From: Pontibacter liquoris
GTDB lineage: Bacteria; Bacteroidota; Bacteroidia; Cytophagales; Hymenobacteraceae
Direction of reading: 5' to 3'
Length of the DNA stretch: 64,000 nucleotides
Assembly: GCF_022758235.1 (NCBI RefSeq)
Contig: NZ_JALEBG010000001.1
Span: 2,542,001 to 2,606,000, forward strand
This document shows positions 52,510 to 58,925 of the stretch, one piece after another (position 1 is the first letter of the stretch; each line of letters begins with the position of its first letter). A model generated the notes under the pieces. That model was given only the letters and a program-made list of their open reading frames with translations, searched no databases and was not told the origin of the DNA. A program made the position numbers and the translations under genes.

Positions 52510-52575
52510 TGCCAACGGTTAGTATAGAAGGCGAACGAGGCGTAGCCGAAGTGAGGCTTATATACCTTGTTGGCA
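52510..52575 (-). repeat. attC-like site of cassette 5
   Basis: Ends tgccaac and gttggca; arms AGTATAGAAGGC/GCTTATATACC; centre CGAGGCGTAGCCGAAG. Ends perfectly complementary. Confidence 0.88.
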
Positions 52576-52587
52576 GCTGCCATTCTC

Positions 52588-53043
52588 TTATTCATTAATT
52601 GCGTATTCCTGCTTTAGTTCTTGAAATTTGAGCCTTAGTTCTTTTACAACCCTGTCAGGGTCTGTGCTTGTTATATGCCTGAATATACTTGATGTGTTTA
52701 AGGCAAAACATGCTTTACTTCCGTCCTGAAACTTGATGCAGTATTTCAAGGGCATTATTGCTTGCTCTACTGTCTTATATTCAGCTATTGGCTTAGCCTT
52801 AACACTAAACAGCTTCTTTACTATGATAGTATTGCCTTCTAGGTATAAGTCGGCATACGTATAGGCATGTCTCACCACAAGTACGCTTGGAATTAAGATA
52901 GCCAACAGAAATATTACTCCTTCGAAGCTGAAGTTTTTAGTGATGATAATGTAAAGTAAGAACAAGCAGAGAGGAACAAAGAAAAGTAGCACCAAAGCAT
53001 GTCCTACCGCAGCAAAGCCCCCGCTAATCTTTTCTCTTTTCAT
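52588..53043 (-). CDS. cassette 5: membrane protein with PH-like domain
   Basis: A 151-aa protein with two N-terminal membrane helices (about residues 11-33 and 38-55). A cytosolic beta-rich domain follows (YTYADLYLEGNTIIVKKLFSVKAKPIAEYKTVEQ, in parts at about 60-95, and CIKFQDGSKACFALNTSS), then a helix (DPDRVVKELRLKFQEL). The arrangement resembles DUF304/PH-like membrane proteins and the cassette 19 product. Function unknown. Confidence 0.6.
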   Translation of the reverse strand: MKREKISGGFAAVGHALVLLFFVPLCLFLLYIIITKNFSFEGVIFLLAILIPSVLVVRHAYTYADLYLEGNTIIVKKLFSVKAKPIAEYKTVEQAIMPLKYCIKFQDGSKACFALNTSSIFRHITSTDPDRVVKELRLKFQELKQEYAINE

Positions 53044-53066
53044 TTCTTTCCATACTTACTGGTTAC

Positions 53067-53134
53067 TGCCAACGTCTCGTGTATACCTTGTGCGAGGCTA
53101 TCAGCCGAAGCATAGGGTATAAACCTTGTTGTGT
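53067..53134 (-). repeat. attC-like site of cassette 4
   Basis: Ends tgccaac and gttgtgt; arms GTGTATACCTT/GGGTATAAACC-type; centre GCGAGGCTATCAGCCGAAGC. Ends perfectly complementary. Confidence 0.9.
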
Positions 53135-53147
53135 GGAGCCCTTTTTC

Positions 53148-53873
53148 TTATTCTCTTATTATTTGTTCCTGACAGTCAAACTCAAAACACTCAATAGATT
53201 CAGATTTAAGAACCTTTTTTGCTACTTCTTCGCCACAGCCAAGTAGTAGAAAGCCTTGGTCTTCAGGGTGACAGAAGCACCATGCTTTGTTCTCTGCAAA
53301 GAAGTAGCTTGGAAAGTCTTGATTCTGCTCAACGTAAACTGTTGTAAGTTCTGACAACTCACCGAAGAAAAGCCAATCTACAACGTCATCATTTTCTTGA
53401 AAACCTTTGCCATCCAGCACGTCACCAAAGAAGAAGGTTGGAGTTGCTGCACCAATAATGCTGATGATTTCATTGAGAGTTTCAATATCTTCTTCAAGCA
53501 AGCTTCCTAAATTGGGTGGCCATTGCTTATCAATGTTCCAAATACTTTGGGTGTCTATGTGTTTATTATAAGGAATGTTTAGTTCTTTAGATAGTTCTTT
53601 ATAGGATGTTCTTTCCAGTCTGTCTTTGGCTGGATGACCATTGATTATTCCATACTTATTCCAAAACTCTACCCTTTTATTAAGGTCTTCAACTGATTTG
53701 GCATTGTAAGAATATTCTTTAATTGGCATCTTCTTATCAATACAAATAGGCATCAGTATTTTAATGTAGCTGTTAAAGCAAGAAGGCAGTAAATTACTCA
53801 CCTTTCCAAAGCCTTCCTGGTCTACACCTTTGCTAATCCAATCAACTATACTAAAATCAAAGACTCTTTTCAT
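53148..53873 (-). CDS. cassette 4: hypothetical protein with SMI1/KNR4-like look
   Basis: A 241-aa soluble protein from ATG 53873 (MKRVFDFSIVDWIS); a TTG-initiated extension upstream lies in the attC and is rejected. Blocks: NLLPSCFNSYIKILMPI, VEFWNKYGIINGHPAKDRL, QWPPNLGSLLEEDIETLNEI, GDVLDGKGFQENDDVVDWLFFGEL, AENKAWCFCHPEDQGFLLLG. The pattern of an N-terminal helix, PP-x-N/LG, and a late strand pair is suggestive of proteins that recognise partners rather than enzymes. No named family asserted. Confidence 0.6.
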   Translation of the reverse strand: MKRVFDFSIVDWISKGVDQEGFGKVSNLLPSCFNSYIKILMPICIDKKMPIKEYSYNAKSVEDLNKRVEFWNKYGIINGHPAKDRLERTSYKELSKELNIPYNKHIDTQSIWNIDKQWPPNLGSLLEEDIETLNEIISIIGAATPTFFFGDVLDGKGFQENDDVVDWLFFGELSELTTVYVEQNQDFPSYFFAENKAWCFCHPEDQGFLLLGCGEEVAKKVLKSESIECFEFDCQEQIIRE

Positions 53874-53885
53874 TATTTGGGTTAC

Positions 53886-53939
53886 ACACAACGTACTTGG
53901 CCATAAGGCGGCGAAGCTGGCTTATGGGTGTGGTTAGCC
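53886..53939 (-). repeat. attC-like site of cassette 3
   Basis: Ends acacaac and gttagcc; 54-bp form with GGCCATAAG/CTTATGGG arms and centre GCGGCGAAGCTGGC, very like the site of cassette 13. Ends perfectly complementary. Confidence 0.88.
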
Positions 53940-53945
53940 AATGTA

Positions 53946-54431
53946 TTATTTCTTGATAGTGCTACTATTGATTTTGCCTAACAATGGTTGGAGGTCTTTT
54001 AGGTTTTCTGGCCAATTATCTTCCCATGGGTATATCCCACTTACAGTAGGATAAACACACTGCAGCACAGGAAAGTCATTGCTTTCATAAAATCTGCTTG
54101 CCTGACCAAAATATTCATCATAGTATTTCGATTCTACGTCCAACATTAGGCAATCAAAATCATCTAATATATCAGAGTAAAACTGCCCACCCTCGTACGT
54201 TTTGCCTTCTTTGATGTCAAAGGCGATATTGTTGATAAGGATATGGGCTAATTCTCTTTTTAGACCAATCATTATGATTTCTGGATGCTGATAATTGTGA
54301 AACAGTCCTACTGAATAAGAAAAGTTAGGACCTTTTTCATCTTCTAAAACATGAATAACATGCAGCCCATGCTCCTTAATATCTGCAAGCTGTTTTTCAT
54401 ACCCCTTCTTCTCTTTTTTCTTTTTTATCAT
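53946..54431 (-). CDS. cassette 3: DUF4262 family protein
   Basis: A 161-aa cytosolic protein recognised as DUF4262: residues ~12-60 read KQLADIKEHGLHVIHVLEDEKGPNFSYSVGLFHNYQHPEIIMIGL in parts, the family hallmark. YEGGQFYSDILDDFDCLMLDV and FPVLQCVYP then GIYPWEDNWPENLK follow, and a W/P-rich end. DUF4262 proteins are common in toxin-immunity and mobile contexts but biochemical function is not established. A Lys-rich N-terminus (MIKKKKEKKG) precedes the domain. Confidence 0.85.
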   Translation of the reverse strand: MIKKKKEKKGYEKQLADIKEHGLHVIHVLEDEKGPNFSYSVGLFHNYQHPEIIMIGLKRELAHILINNIAFDIKEGKTYEGGQFYSDILDDFDCLMLDVESKYYDEYFGQASRFYESNDFPVLQCVYPTVSGIYPWEDNWPENLKDLQPLLGKINSSTIKK

Positions 54432-54441
54432 TACATATGCT

Positions 54442-54510
54442 GGCTAACCAGACTGGTGTAGACGGCGTGCGAGGCTTTAGCCGAAGCATGAAGTATACAC
54501 GTGGTTGGGT
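54442..54510 (-). repeat. attC-like site of cassette 2
   Basis: Ends ggctaac and gttgggt; arms GTGTAGAC/GTATACACG; centre GCGAGGCTTTAGCCGAAGC. Ends of cassette 2 (cores at 54504-54510 and 56013-56019) perfectly complementary. Confidence 0.9.
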
Positions 54511-54529
54511 GTTTAGCTTTTTTATCTGG

Positions 54530-55225
54530 TCAGAAAGTATATTTTATGGGGTTTTGGCTCCCTTTTTTCATATATCCCGATAGAGATTGATTTATATACT
54601 TATCTCTAATTTCTGGTTCGGCTATACTTCCAGTAAATTCCCAACGTCTGCCATTGACATGGTGCCAGTCATGTATGCGATATACTTCCCTAACAAGTCC
54701 ACGATAAGCTGCAAAAGCATATTTAGCCAAATTACGTTTAGGTCCGACTATCCATGAAGAACGCGTTGCTTTATAAAGTTTTTCATCAGCCATGAACCGC
54801 TCGTAAAGCCGATTTATGTTAATGATAATAGAGGGTTCTTCTATATTTATGACCTGTGCGTCATAATGTTGTATAACTTCAGCTATCGATTTTAGGCCAC
54901 GCTCCCACGAATTGTGACCATTAACTTCGTTCTTTAAGTTCTCCAGCCCCAATAGGTCAATGCAAGCGCTCTCAATTTCTAATGCCTGCTCTTCGTTTAA
55001 GCCGTGTCTTAATATGTAATGCTCTACTTTATCTACTCCAATTTTTCTGATCTCGTCAAGCTTATCTGAAATGAGTTCAGTTTCTAATGCACATTGCACA
55101 TGATTAAAGAGCCGATTGTTCTTACCCTTACCGACATAGATTACTTGCTGCGAAATTGGGTCTTTTAAAATGTAAACATAATACCCTATTCGTTCGCAAA
55201 CTGCTTGAGTAAATTCTCTTGTCAT
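54530..55225 (-). CDS. cassette 2, third gene: GIY-YIG nuclease domain protein
   Basis: A 231-aa protein. The N-terminal ~100 residues carry a GIY-YIG fold of the LEM-3-like kind: GYYVYILKDP, QVIYVGKGKNNRLFNHV, VEHYILRHGLNEEQALEIESACIDLLG. The catalytic Tyr, Lys/Arg and Glu positions are plausible. The C-terminal half (SIIININRLYERFMADEKLYKATRSSW in parts, YAFAAYRGLVREVYRIHDWH, RRWEFTG) looks like an EVE/PUA-like or endonuclease-associated domain. The start is 5 nt from the stop of the repeat-protein gene, so the two are likely translated together. Confidence 0.78.
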   Translation of the reverse strand: MTREFTQAVCERIGYYVYILKDPISQQVIYVGKGKNNRLFNHVQCALETELISDKLDEIRKIGVDKVEHYILRHGLNEEQALEIESACIDLLGLENLKNEVNGHNSWERGLKSIAEVIQHYDAQVINIEEPSIIININRLYERFMADEKLYKATRSSWIVGPKRNLAKYAFAAYRGLVREVYRIHDWHHVNGRRWEFTGSIAEPEIRDKYINQSLSGYMKKGSQNPIKYTF

Positions 55226-55230
55226 ATTAA

Positions 55231-55533
55231 CTAGATGTAACGGATTAACGAGCCACTTTCTTTACGTAATTCTGTCTTCCCAACTTTAGTCTCAACAAGA
55301 ATATCACTTCCACTAAACTTAGCTTTTATAGCGCTGTTGGTTCCAATGTAGCGGATAAGACTTCCCGCTTCCTTCCTTAACTCCACTTTTCCTTTGTCAG
55401 TTGTTACAAGAATCAATGAACCGTCAGAATTAATTTCAGCGTTTACCGCATTTCCAGTTCCAATATACCTAATAATCGACCCGCTAGGCTTGCGGAGTTC
55501 AACTTTTCCGTTGTTAACTTTTACAATGTTCAT
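55231..55533 (-). CDS. cassette 2, second gene: triple-repeat beta protein
   Basis: A 100-aa protein made of two full and one partial repeat of about 36 residues: GKVELRKPSGSIIRYIG, GKVELRKEAGSLIRYIG and GKTELRKESGSLIRYI, alternating with strands such as GSLILVTT and SDILVET. It must fold as a small repeated beta structure. Similar short ELRK-GS-IRYI proteins exist in Bacteroidota as far as I recall; function unknown. It lies between the cREC-type gene and the GIY-YIG gene in one cassette. Confidence 0.6.
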   Translation of the reverse strand: MNIVKVNNGKVELRKPSGSIIRYIGTGNAVNAEINSDGSLILVTTDKGKVELRKEAGSLIRYIGTNSAIKAKFSGSDILVETKVGKTELRKESGSLIRYI

Positions 55534-55649
55534 TTTATAGATGATTTTGGTGAGGCTGGTATTATACTCAAGATTGGGTAGAAGTTACACCAAACAGATT
55601 TTTTTAATGATGTAAGTAAACCTTGGCTGGATATAAATTATGAGCTTTA

Positions 55650-56000
55650 TTATGCGCCACTATTTTTATTCTCTTTGATATAATTAATATAGTTTGTCAA
55701 TAGTCCCTTGATTTGCTGTGCCGCTACCGGATTTGCCGAATGAACATTAAATTTTAGTTCAGTCAAATCAAGACCCGATTCATAAACCAACCACTTAGCA
55801 GCGGCGTATCCATCAGGTGCTAAATCTCCATTCTTTTCTAATCCTAAATCGTTGTCAAAACTGATAAATTCAGGAAGACCATTGGATTGAATATATTTTA
55901 CAAAGTCATAGTATGTTCTGACAACTACAAATTCATTTGCAATGGCCTTATTATAAACCATTTCAACAGTTCTTATATCATCAAGAAATAGCTTTTTCAT
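55650..56000 (-). CDS. cassette 2, first gene: cyclic-phosphate processing receiver (cREC)-like protein
   Basis: A 116-aa protein from ATG 56000 (MKKLFLDDIRTVE); upstream in-frame codons belong to the attC side. It has the compact receiver-like pattern KLFLDDIR at the N-terminus, FISFDNDLGLE, DGYAAAKWLVYESGLDL, LKFNVHSANPVAAQQIKGLL. LFLDDxR, FDxDL and HSxNPxG/A are the marks of the cREC family proposed to process cyclic phosphates in RNA or nucleotide-signal conflict systems. A role with the neighbouring GIY-YIG nuclease is inference. Confidence 0.8.
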   Translation of the reverse strand: MKKLFLDDIRTVEMVYNKAIANEFVVVRTYYDFVKYIQSNGLPEFISFDNDLGLEKNGDLAPDGYAAAKWLVYESGLDLTELKFNVHSANPVAAQQIKGLLTNYINYIKENKNSGA

Positions 56001-56012
56001 TCTTAAAGTTAC

Positions 56013-56077
56013 ACCCAACGGTTTGTATAAAAGGCGAGTGAGGCGAAGCTGAACTTGACTTTTATACTGGGTTAGCA
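56013..56077 (-). repeat. attC-like site of cassette 1
   Basis: Ends acccaac and gttagca; arms TTGTATAAAAG/CTTTTATACTG; centre GTGAGGCGAAGCTGAAC. Cassette 1 cores (56071-56077 and 56673-56679) perfectly complementary. Confidence 0.9.
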
Positions 56078-56084
56078 GTAGATT

Positions 56085-56648
56085 TTATTTGTACAGATTA
56101 GAATAGTCTTCATATGTCCTTAACTGATGCGGAGCCAACTGCTGAGCCATTTCTCTATCTTTTTCTGCTTCATCTCTTTTCCCAAGTATAAACTTAGCGG
56201 CACCTCTATCATAATAGGCGTTATGTACATATTGAAAATCAGGCCCAGTACTGATTACCTTGCTATAATCTTCGATTGCAAGTTCGTATTTATGCTGGCT
56301 TAACCTACTGTCAGCTCGCCTGAATAAAAATTCTACGTCATTTGGGTATGCTTCTAATGCATCAGTTAGCATTTCTTCAATTTTAGAGTCACTATGAATA
56401 TGGGTATAGGCCCAATACAGATTTACATATACATTTCTGTCTCTATAACCTTTTTCTATCGCTCTTTCAAAATAGTCTGCCGCTTGTCTCTTTCCCTGTA
56501 CATCTATGGCATCATTTCCTTCATCAGATTTTGCTACACCTAATTGATAGAGCATTTTTGCTGACGTGAAAAAGTAAGGGTCTGATAAAACGTATATTGC
56601 TATTCCAAGTATTGCAGCGCTTATTATAAATGGAATCAGCTTTTTCAT
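56085..56648 (-). CDS. cassette 1: TPR-repeat protein
   Basis: A 187-aa protein with an N-terminal hydrophobic anchor (LIPFIISAAILGIAIYVLS) and at least three TPR-like helix pairs: AADYFERAIEKGYRDRNVYVNLYWAYTHI (parts, about residues 53-81), EMLTDALEAYPNDVEFLFRRADSRL, YELAIEDYSKVI and YDRGAAKFILGKRDEAEKDREMA. It is probably a membrane-tethered scaffold or adaptor. First cassette after the integrase, so presumably the most recently inserted and the first expressed from any array promoter. Confidence 0.75.
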   Translation of the reverse strand: MKKLIPFIISAAILGIAIYVLSDPYFFTSAKMLYQLGVAKSDEGNDAIDVQGKRQAADYFERAIEKGYRDRNVYVNLYWAYTHIHSDSKIEEMLTDALEAYPNDVEFLFRRADSRLSQHKYELAIEDYSKVISTGPDFQYVHNAYYDRGAAKFILGKRDEAEKDREMAQQLAPHQLRTYEDYSNLYK

Positions 56649-56672
56649 TCTAATTTCTATACTTCAATTTAC

Positions 56673-56822
56673 TGCTAACTACTGGATATACGACAACATA
56701 CGCTTATCTGCACTATGTACGTAATTGCTGCATCCTGCTTTAGCGCTCGTTTGCTGCCTGGAACGGGTAAAGAATACTGCTATGTACATGAATGTATATG
56801 TTTAAGCTAATATAGGTGATTG
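56673..56822 (-). other. attI-like junction and leader between integrase and cassette 1
   Basis: The last core heptamer, tgctaac (56673-56679), has no palindromic partner on its right. The next 143 nt up to the integrase stop hold no gene and no attC. This is where an attI site and an array promoter would be. Short repeats CATGTACATAGCAG-like (ATGTACATGAATGTATATG at 56783-56801) are seen; no TAnnTTTG box was identified. Confidence 0.6.
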
Positions 56823-58277
56823 CTAGAGATTATCCAACGGGCTGACAATCTTATCCAAAGCATGGGTAGTGATGTGGGTGTAGATCTCTGTGGTCTTGCT
56901 GGATCGGTGCCCCAGCAGCACCTGGATATACCTTAGATCGGTGCCCTGCTCCAGCAAATGCGTGGCAAACGAATGCCTGAGGGTATGCGGCGTAGCAGGC
57001 GCTTTCACGCCCGCTTTCTCCTTGCTGGCTCGGAACACATTGCGGATGCTTTCGACCGTGTACTGGCCGCCTGCCTGTCCTTCAAAGAGCCACACCTTGG
57101 GCTTGTACTGCTTGTAATACGCCCTGAGGCTTTCCAGCAGCTTTTGGGAAAGCAAGGTGGTGCGGTCTTTCTTGCCCTTGCCGCCCCGTATGAGCAGCAA
57201 ATTACGCTCTGACTGCACATCGGTAAGTTTGAGGTTGATCACTTCGCCAATCCTTAGCCCGCCTGCATAGAGCAATTGCAGCATACAGCGGTGCTTTACG
57301 TTCTCTGTGACCGAGAGGATCTTCAACACGTCCTGCTTGCTGAGCACCTGGGGCAAACGTTCGGGCTTCTCGGGCCGCTCTACCTGGTTTAACTGCACCT
57401 CGTGGCGCAAGAGCATGCGCTGGTAGTAGAACTTGACCGCGTTGATCGACTGGTTGATAAACGAGACAGAATAGGTGCCTGCCTGCACCATGCTTCTATG
57501 ATAGTGGTTGATTTCTTCTTCCGAGAAGGCGTTTATAGCCTCCATTCCTTTCCCCTTATGGGCGTTGAGAAACCGCAAGAGCAGCGCGTGGTAGGTGCGG
57601 ATAGTGCTGAGACTATAGTTGAGCAGGTACAGTTTTTCCAGGTAGGCAAGCGGGCACGGGATATAGCCTTCGCCTTTAAGGTAGCTTTGTTCCCAGAACC
57701 TGGCCTGCAGGGTCATGTCCTTTACCTGTATGGTTTGCGCCTGCCACAGCTGCGCGACAGCTTCCAGCTCGGTCAGGAGTGTGTGCAGAGCAAGGCTATC
57801 CGTTGAAATGGCAAAGCACTGCATCTCTGCCAGCCACTGGGCCACCTTGCTTTGTTTCAGGCAAGCATAGATGTCTTTGTTGTAGGGATAGCTTAGCTCC
57901 ACGTACTGTTTTCCCTGATGCTCCAGGGGCTGCAGGCGCACCACTGGCCGAACGGGCACCTTCTCCAGGGGTTCTGCCACGATTTTGTCCTGCTGCAGGA
58001 TCACCGCTCCCTGGGCTGGACGCAGGCGCTTAGGCTTATACAAATAGCGGGCATCCACTTTGGCCAGCCCCTGAAAGTGCTGGTGGGTCATTTCAATGGC
58101 TTGGCTCGTGTGGTGCATGACAAAGCACTTGTAGGTATTGCTGTACCTGACCCAGGCAGCTTCTTTCAGGCGCCTGGAGATAAAAGGGTTGGGCTTATGC
58201 CAGATACGGATAAACGCCTTCCCAGCATGCTCCAGGGGATTTAAGAACAGAACAGGTAATTGCGAAGGATAAGCCAT
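56823..58277 (-). CDS. tyrosine recombinase, putative integrase of the cassette array
   Basis: A 484-aa recombinase from ATG 58277 (a TTG at 58304 is also possible). The C-terminal ~170 residues are a complete catalytic domain: R342 (AGGLRIGEV), K367 (RGGKGKKDR), H431-R434 (TPHTLRHSFATH), H457 (LLGHRSS) and Y466 (EIYTHI). A SAM-like core-binding domain spans about 210-300. The N-terminal 200 residues hold a duplicated module: LNPLEHAGK (12-20) and LQPLEHQGK (115-123), each followed ~30 residues later by a W...CF motif. IntI proteins are ~320-340 aa with an extra insertion before the HxLR motif; that insertion seems absent here. The gene points the same way as the cassettes. Confidence 0.85.
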   Translation of the reverse strand: MAYPSQLPVLFLNPLEHAGKAFIRIWHKPNPFISRRLKEAAWVRYSNTYKCFVMHHTSQAIEMTHQHFQGLAKVDARYLYKPKRLRPAQGAVILQQDKIVAEPLEKVPVRPVVRLQPLEHQGKQYVELSYPYNKDIYACLKQSKVAQWLAEMQCFAISTDSLALHTLLTELEAVAQLWQAQTIQVKDMTLQARFWEQSYLKGEGYIPCPLAYLEKLYLLNYSLSTIRTYHALLLRFLNAHKGKGMEAINAFSEEEINHYHRSMVQAGTYSVSFINQSINAVKFYYQRMLLRHEVQLNQVERPEKPERLPQVLSKQDVLKILSVTENVKHRCMLQLLYAGGLRIGEVINLKLTDVQSERNLLLIRGGKGKKDRTTLLSQKLLESLRAYYKQYKPKVWLFEGQAGGQYTVESIRNVFRASKEKAGVKAPATPHTLRHSFATHLLEQGTDLRYIQVLLGHRSSKTTEIYTHITTHALDKIVSPLDNL

Positions 58278-58329
58278 AGCAAATGAGGTAGTTACTGCAG
58301 GCAAAGGTAAAACCTTCTTGATCCATAGC

Positions 58330-58375
58330 CGTGTTATTACGCGGGTATATCCGTTTATAAACGGGTAATAACACG
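58330..58375. promoter_or_regulatory. nested inverted repeats in the integrase upstream region
   Basis: CGTGTTATTAC (58330-58340) and GTAATAACACG (58365-58375) are exact complements. Between them lies a perfect 14-bp palindrome CCGTTTATAAACGG (58351-58364), with direct repeats CGGGTA beside it. The block sits between the divergent integrase and zinc-ribbon genes, 9 nt before the latter ATG, so an operator or recombination site is likely. Confidence 0.6.
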
Positions 58376-58383
58376 CTTAAGCG

Positions 58384-58764
58384 ATGACACACGAAAAGAC
58401 ATGCCTGCAGTGCCATGCCGCTATCACAGGTAGAAGTGATAAGCGCTTTTGCACGGATCAATGCCGTTACCTGCATAACAACCTCATCAAGCAGCAGAGC
58501 CAGGGCGAGCGCAGGATACAACAGGTCAATGCAGCCTTACGTAAGAACCGCAGCATCTTAAGGCAGTTCAGCCCGCTTGGCAAGACGACAGTGTCCAGAC
58601 AGCACCTGGAACTGGCAGGTTTCGACTTCCGCTTTCTGACCCAGGTATACCGCACCCAACGCGGCAACACCTACCACCTGTGCTACGACTACGGCTACCT
58701 GCTCTTGCCTGATGAGAAGGTACTGATCGTAAACTGGCAGCCCTACATGGACGAGCGCAGCTAA
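58384..58764 (+). CDS. small zinc-ribbon protein of unknown function
   Basis: A 126-aa basic protein. N-terminal zinc ribbon: C-L-Q-C (residues 8-11), then FCTDQC (22-27), followed by RYLHNN. A basic helical middle (NAALRKNRSILRQF) and a conserved-looking C-terminal part (FRFLTQVYRTQRGNTYHLCYDYGYLLLPD, in parts) follow. It is probably a nucleic-acid-binding protein; Bacteroidota relatives of this layout are unnamed as far as I know. Divergent from the integrase over a 106-nt spacer with nested palindromes, suggesting linked control. Confidence 0.65.
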   Translation: MTHEKTCLQCHAAITGRSDKRFCTDQCRYLHNNLIKQQSQGERRIQQVNAALRKNRSILRQFSPLGKTTVSRQHLELAGFDFRFLTQVYRTQRGNTYHLCYDYGYLLLPDEKVLIVNWQPYMDERS

Positions 58765-58883
58765 GCAGCAACTGTATCAAATAAAGTGTTCCTCTCTTTG
58801 CCTCCCTTGCTGAGGTTATAACCTATACAAAACATTTCTCATGCTGTATCATGTAAAGCACTAGCTTTTATTGACACAATCAC

Positions 58884-58891
58884 TATATTTG
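58884..58891 (+). promoter_or_regulatory. -7 box of the serine recombinase gene
   Basis: TATATTTG fits TAnnTTTG, 34 nt before the ATG at 58926; no good TTTG at -33. Confidence 0.45.
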
Positions 58892-58925
58892 CAGCTCACG
58901 ATATTTAACCCTAACATAGCTGCAC

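Larger units (their letters stand above)
41203..58277 (-). mobile_element. integron-like element: integrase plus 23-cassette array
   Basis: 23 cassettes lie head to tail, all genes on the minus strand, each ending in a 52-69 bp imperfect palindrome with core heptamers RYYYAAC and GTTRRRY. For each cassette the heptamer at its beginning (R' side) is the reverse complement of the heptamer opening its own palindrome (R''), as required if each was once a circle closed at that core: 18 of 23 are exact. The array abuts a tyrosine recombinase gene. Numbering here runs from the integrase (cassette 1) outward (cassette 23). The integrase reads in the same direction as the cassettes, unlike class 1 integrons. 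Confidence 0.88.

Noticed and set aside
55200..55660. Extra attC sites inside cassette 2
   Set aside because: A TGTAACGG string near 55240 resembles half a core, but no partner core or palindrome follows; the three genes are treated as one cassette.
41203..56077. Regular palindromes between genes as a CRISPR array
   Set aside because: The repeats vary in sequence, are spaced by whole genes of 200-1500 bp and carry integron-type cores; no uniform repeat/spacer pattern and no cas genes.
41203..56077. Palindromes as simple Rho-independent terminators
   Set aside because: They lack T-runs, have two separated stem boxes, and their end heptamers pair cassette by cassette, which terminators would not do.
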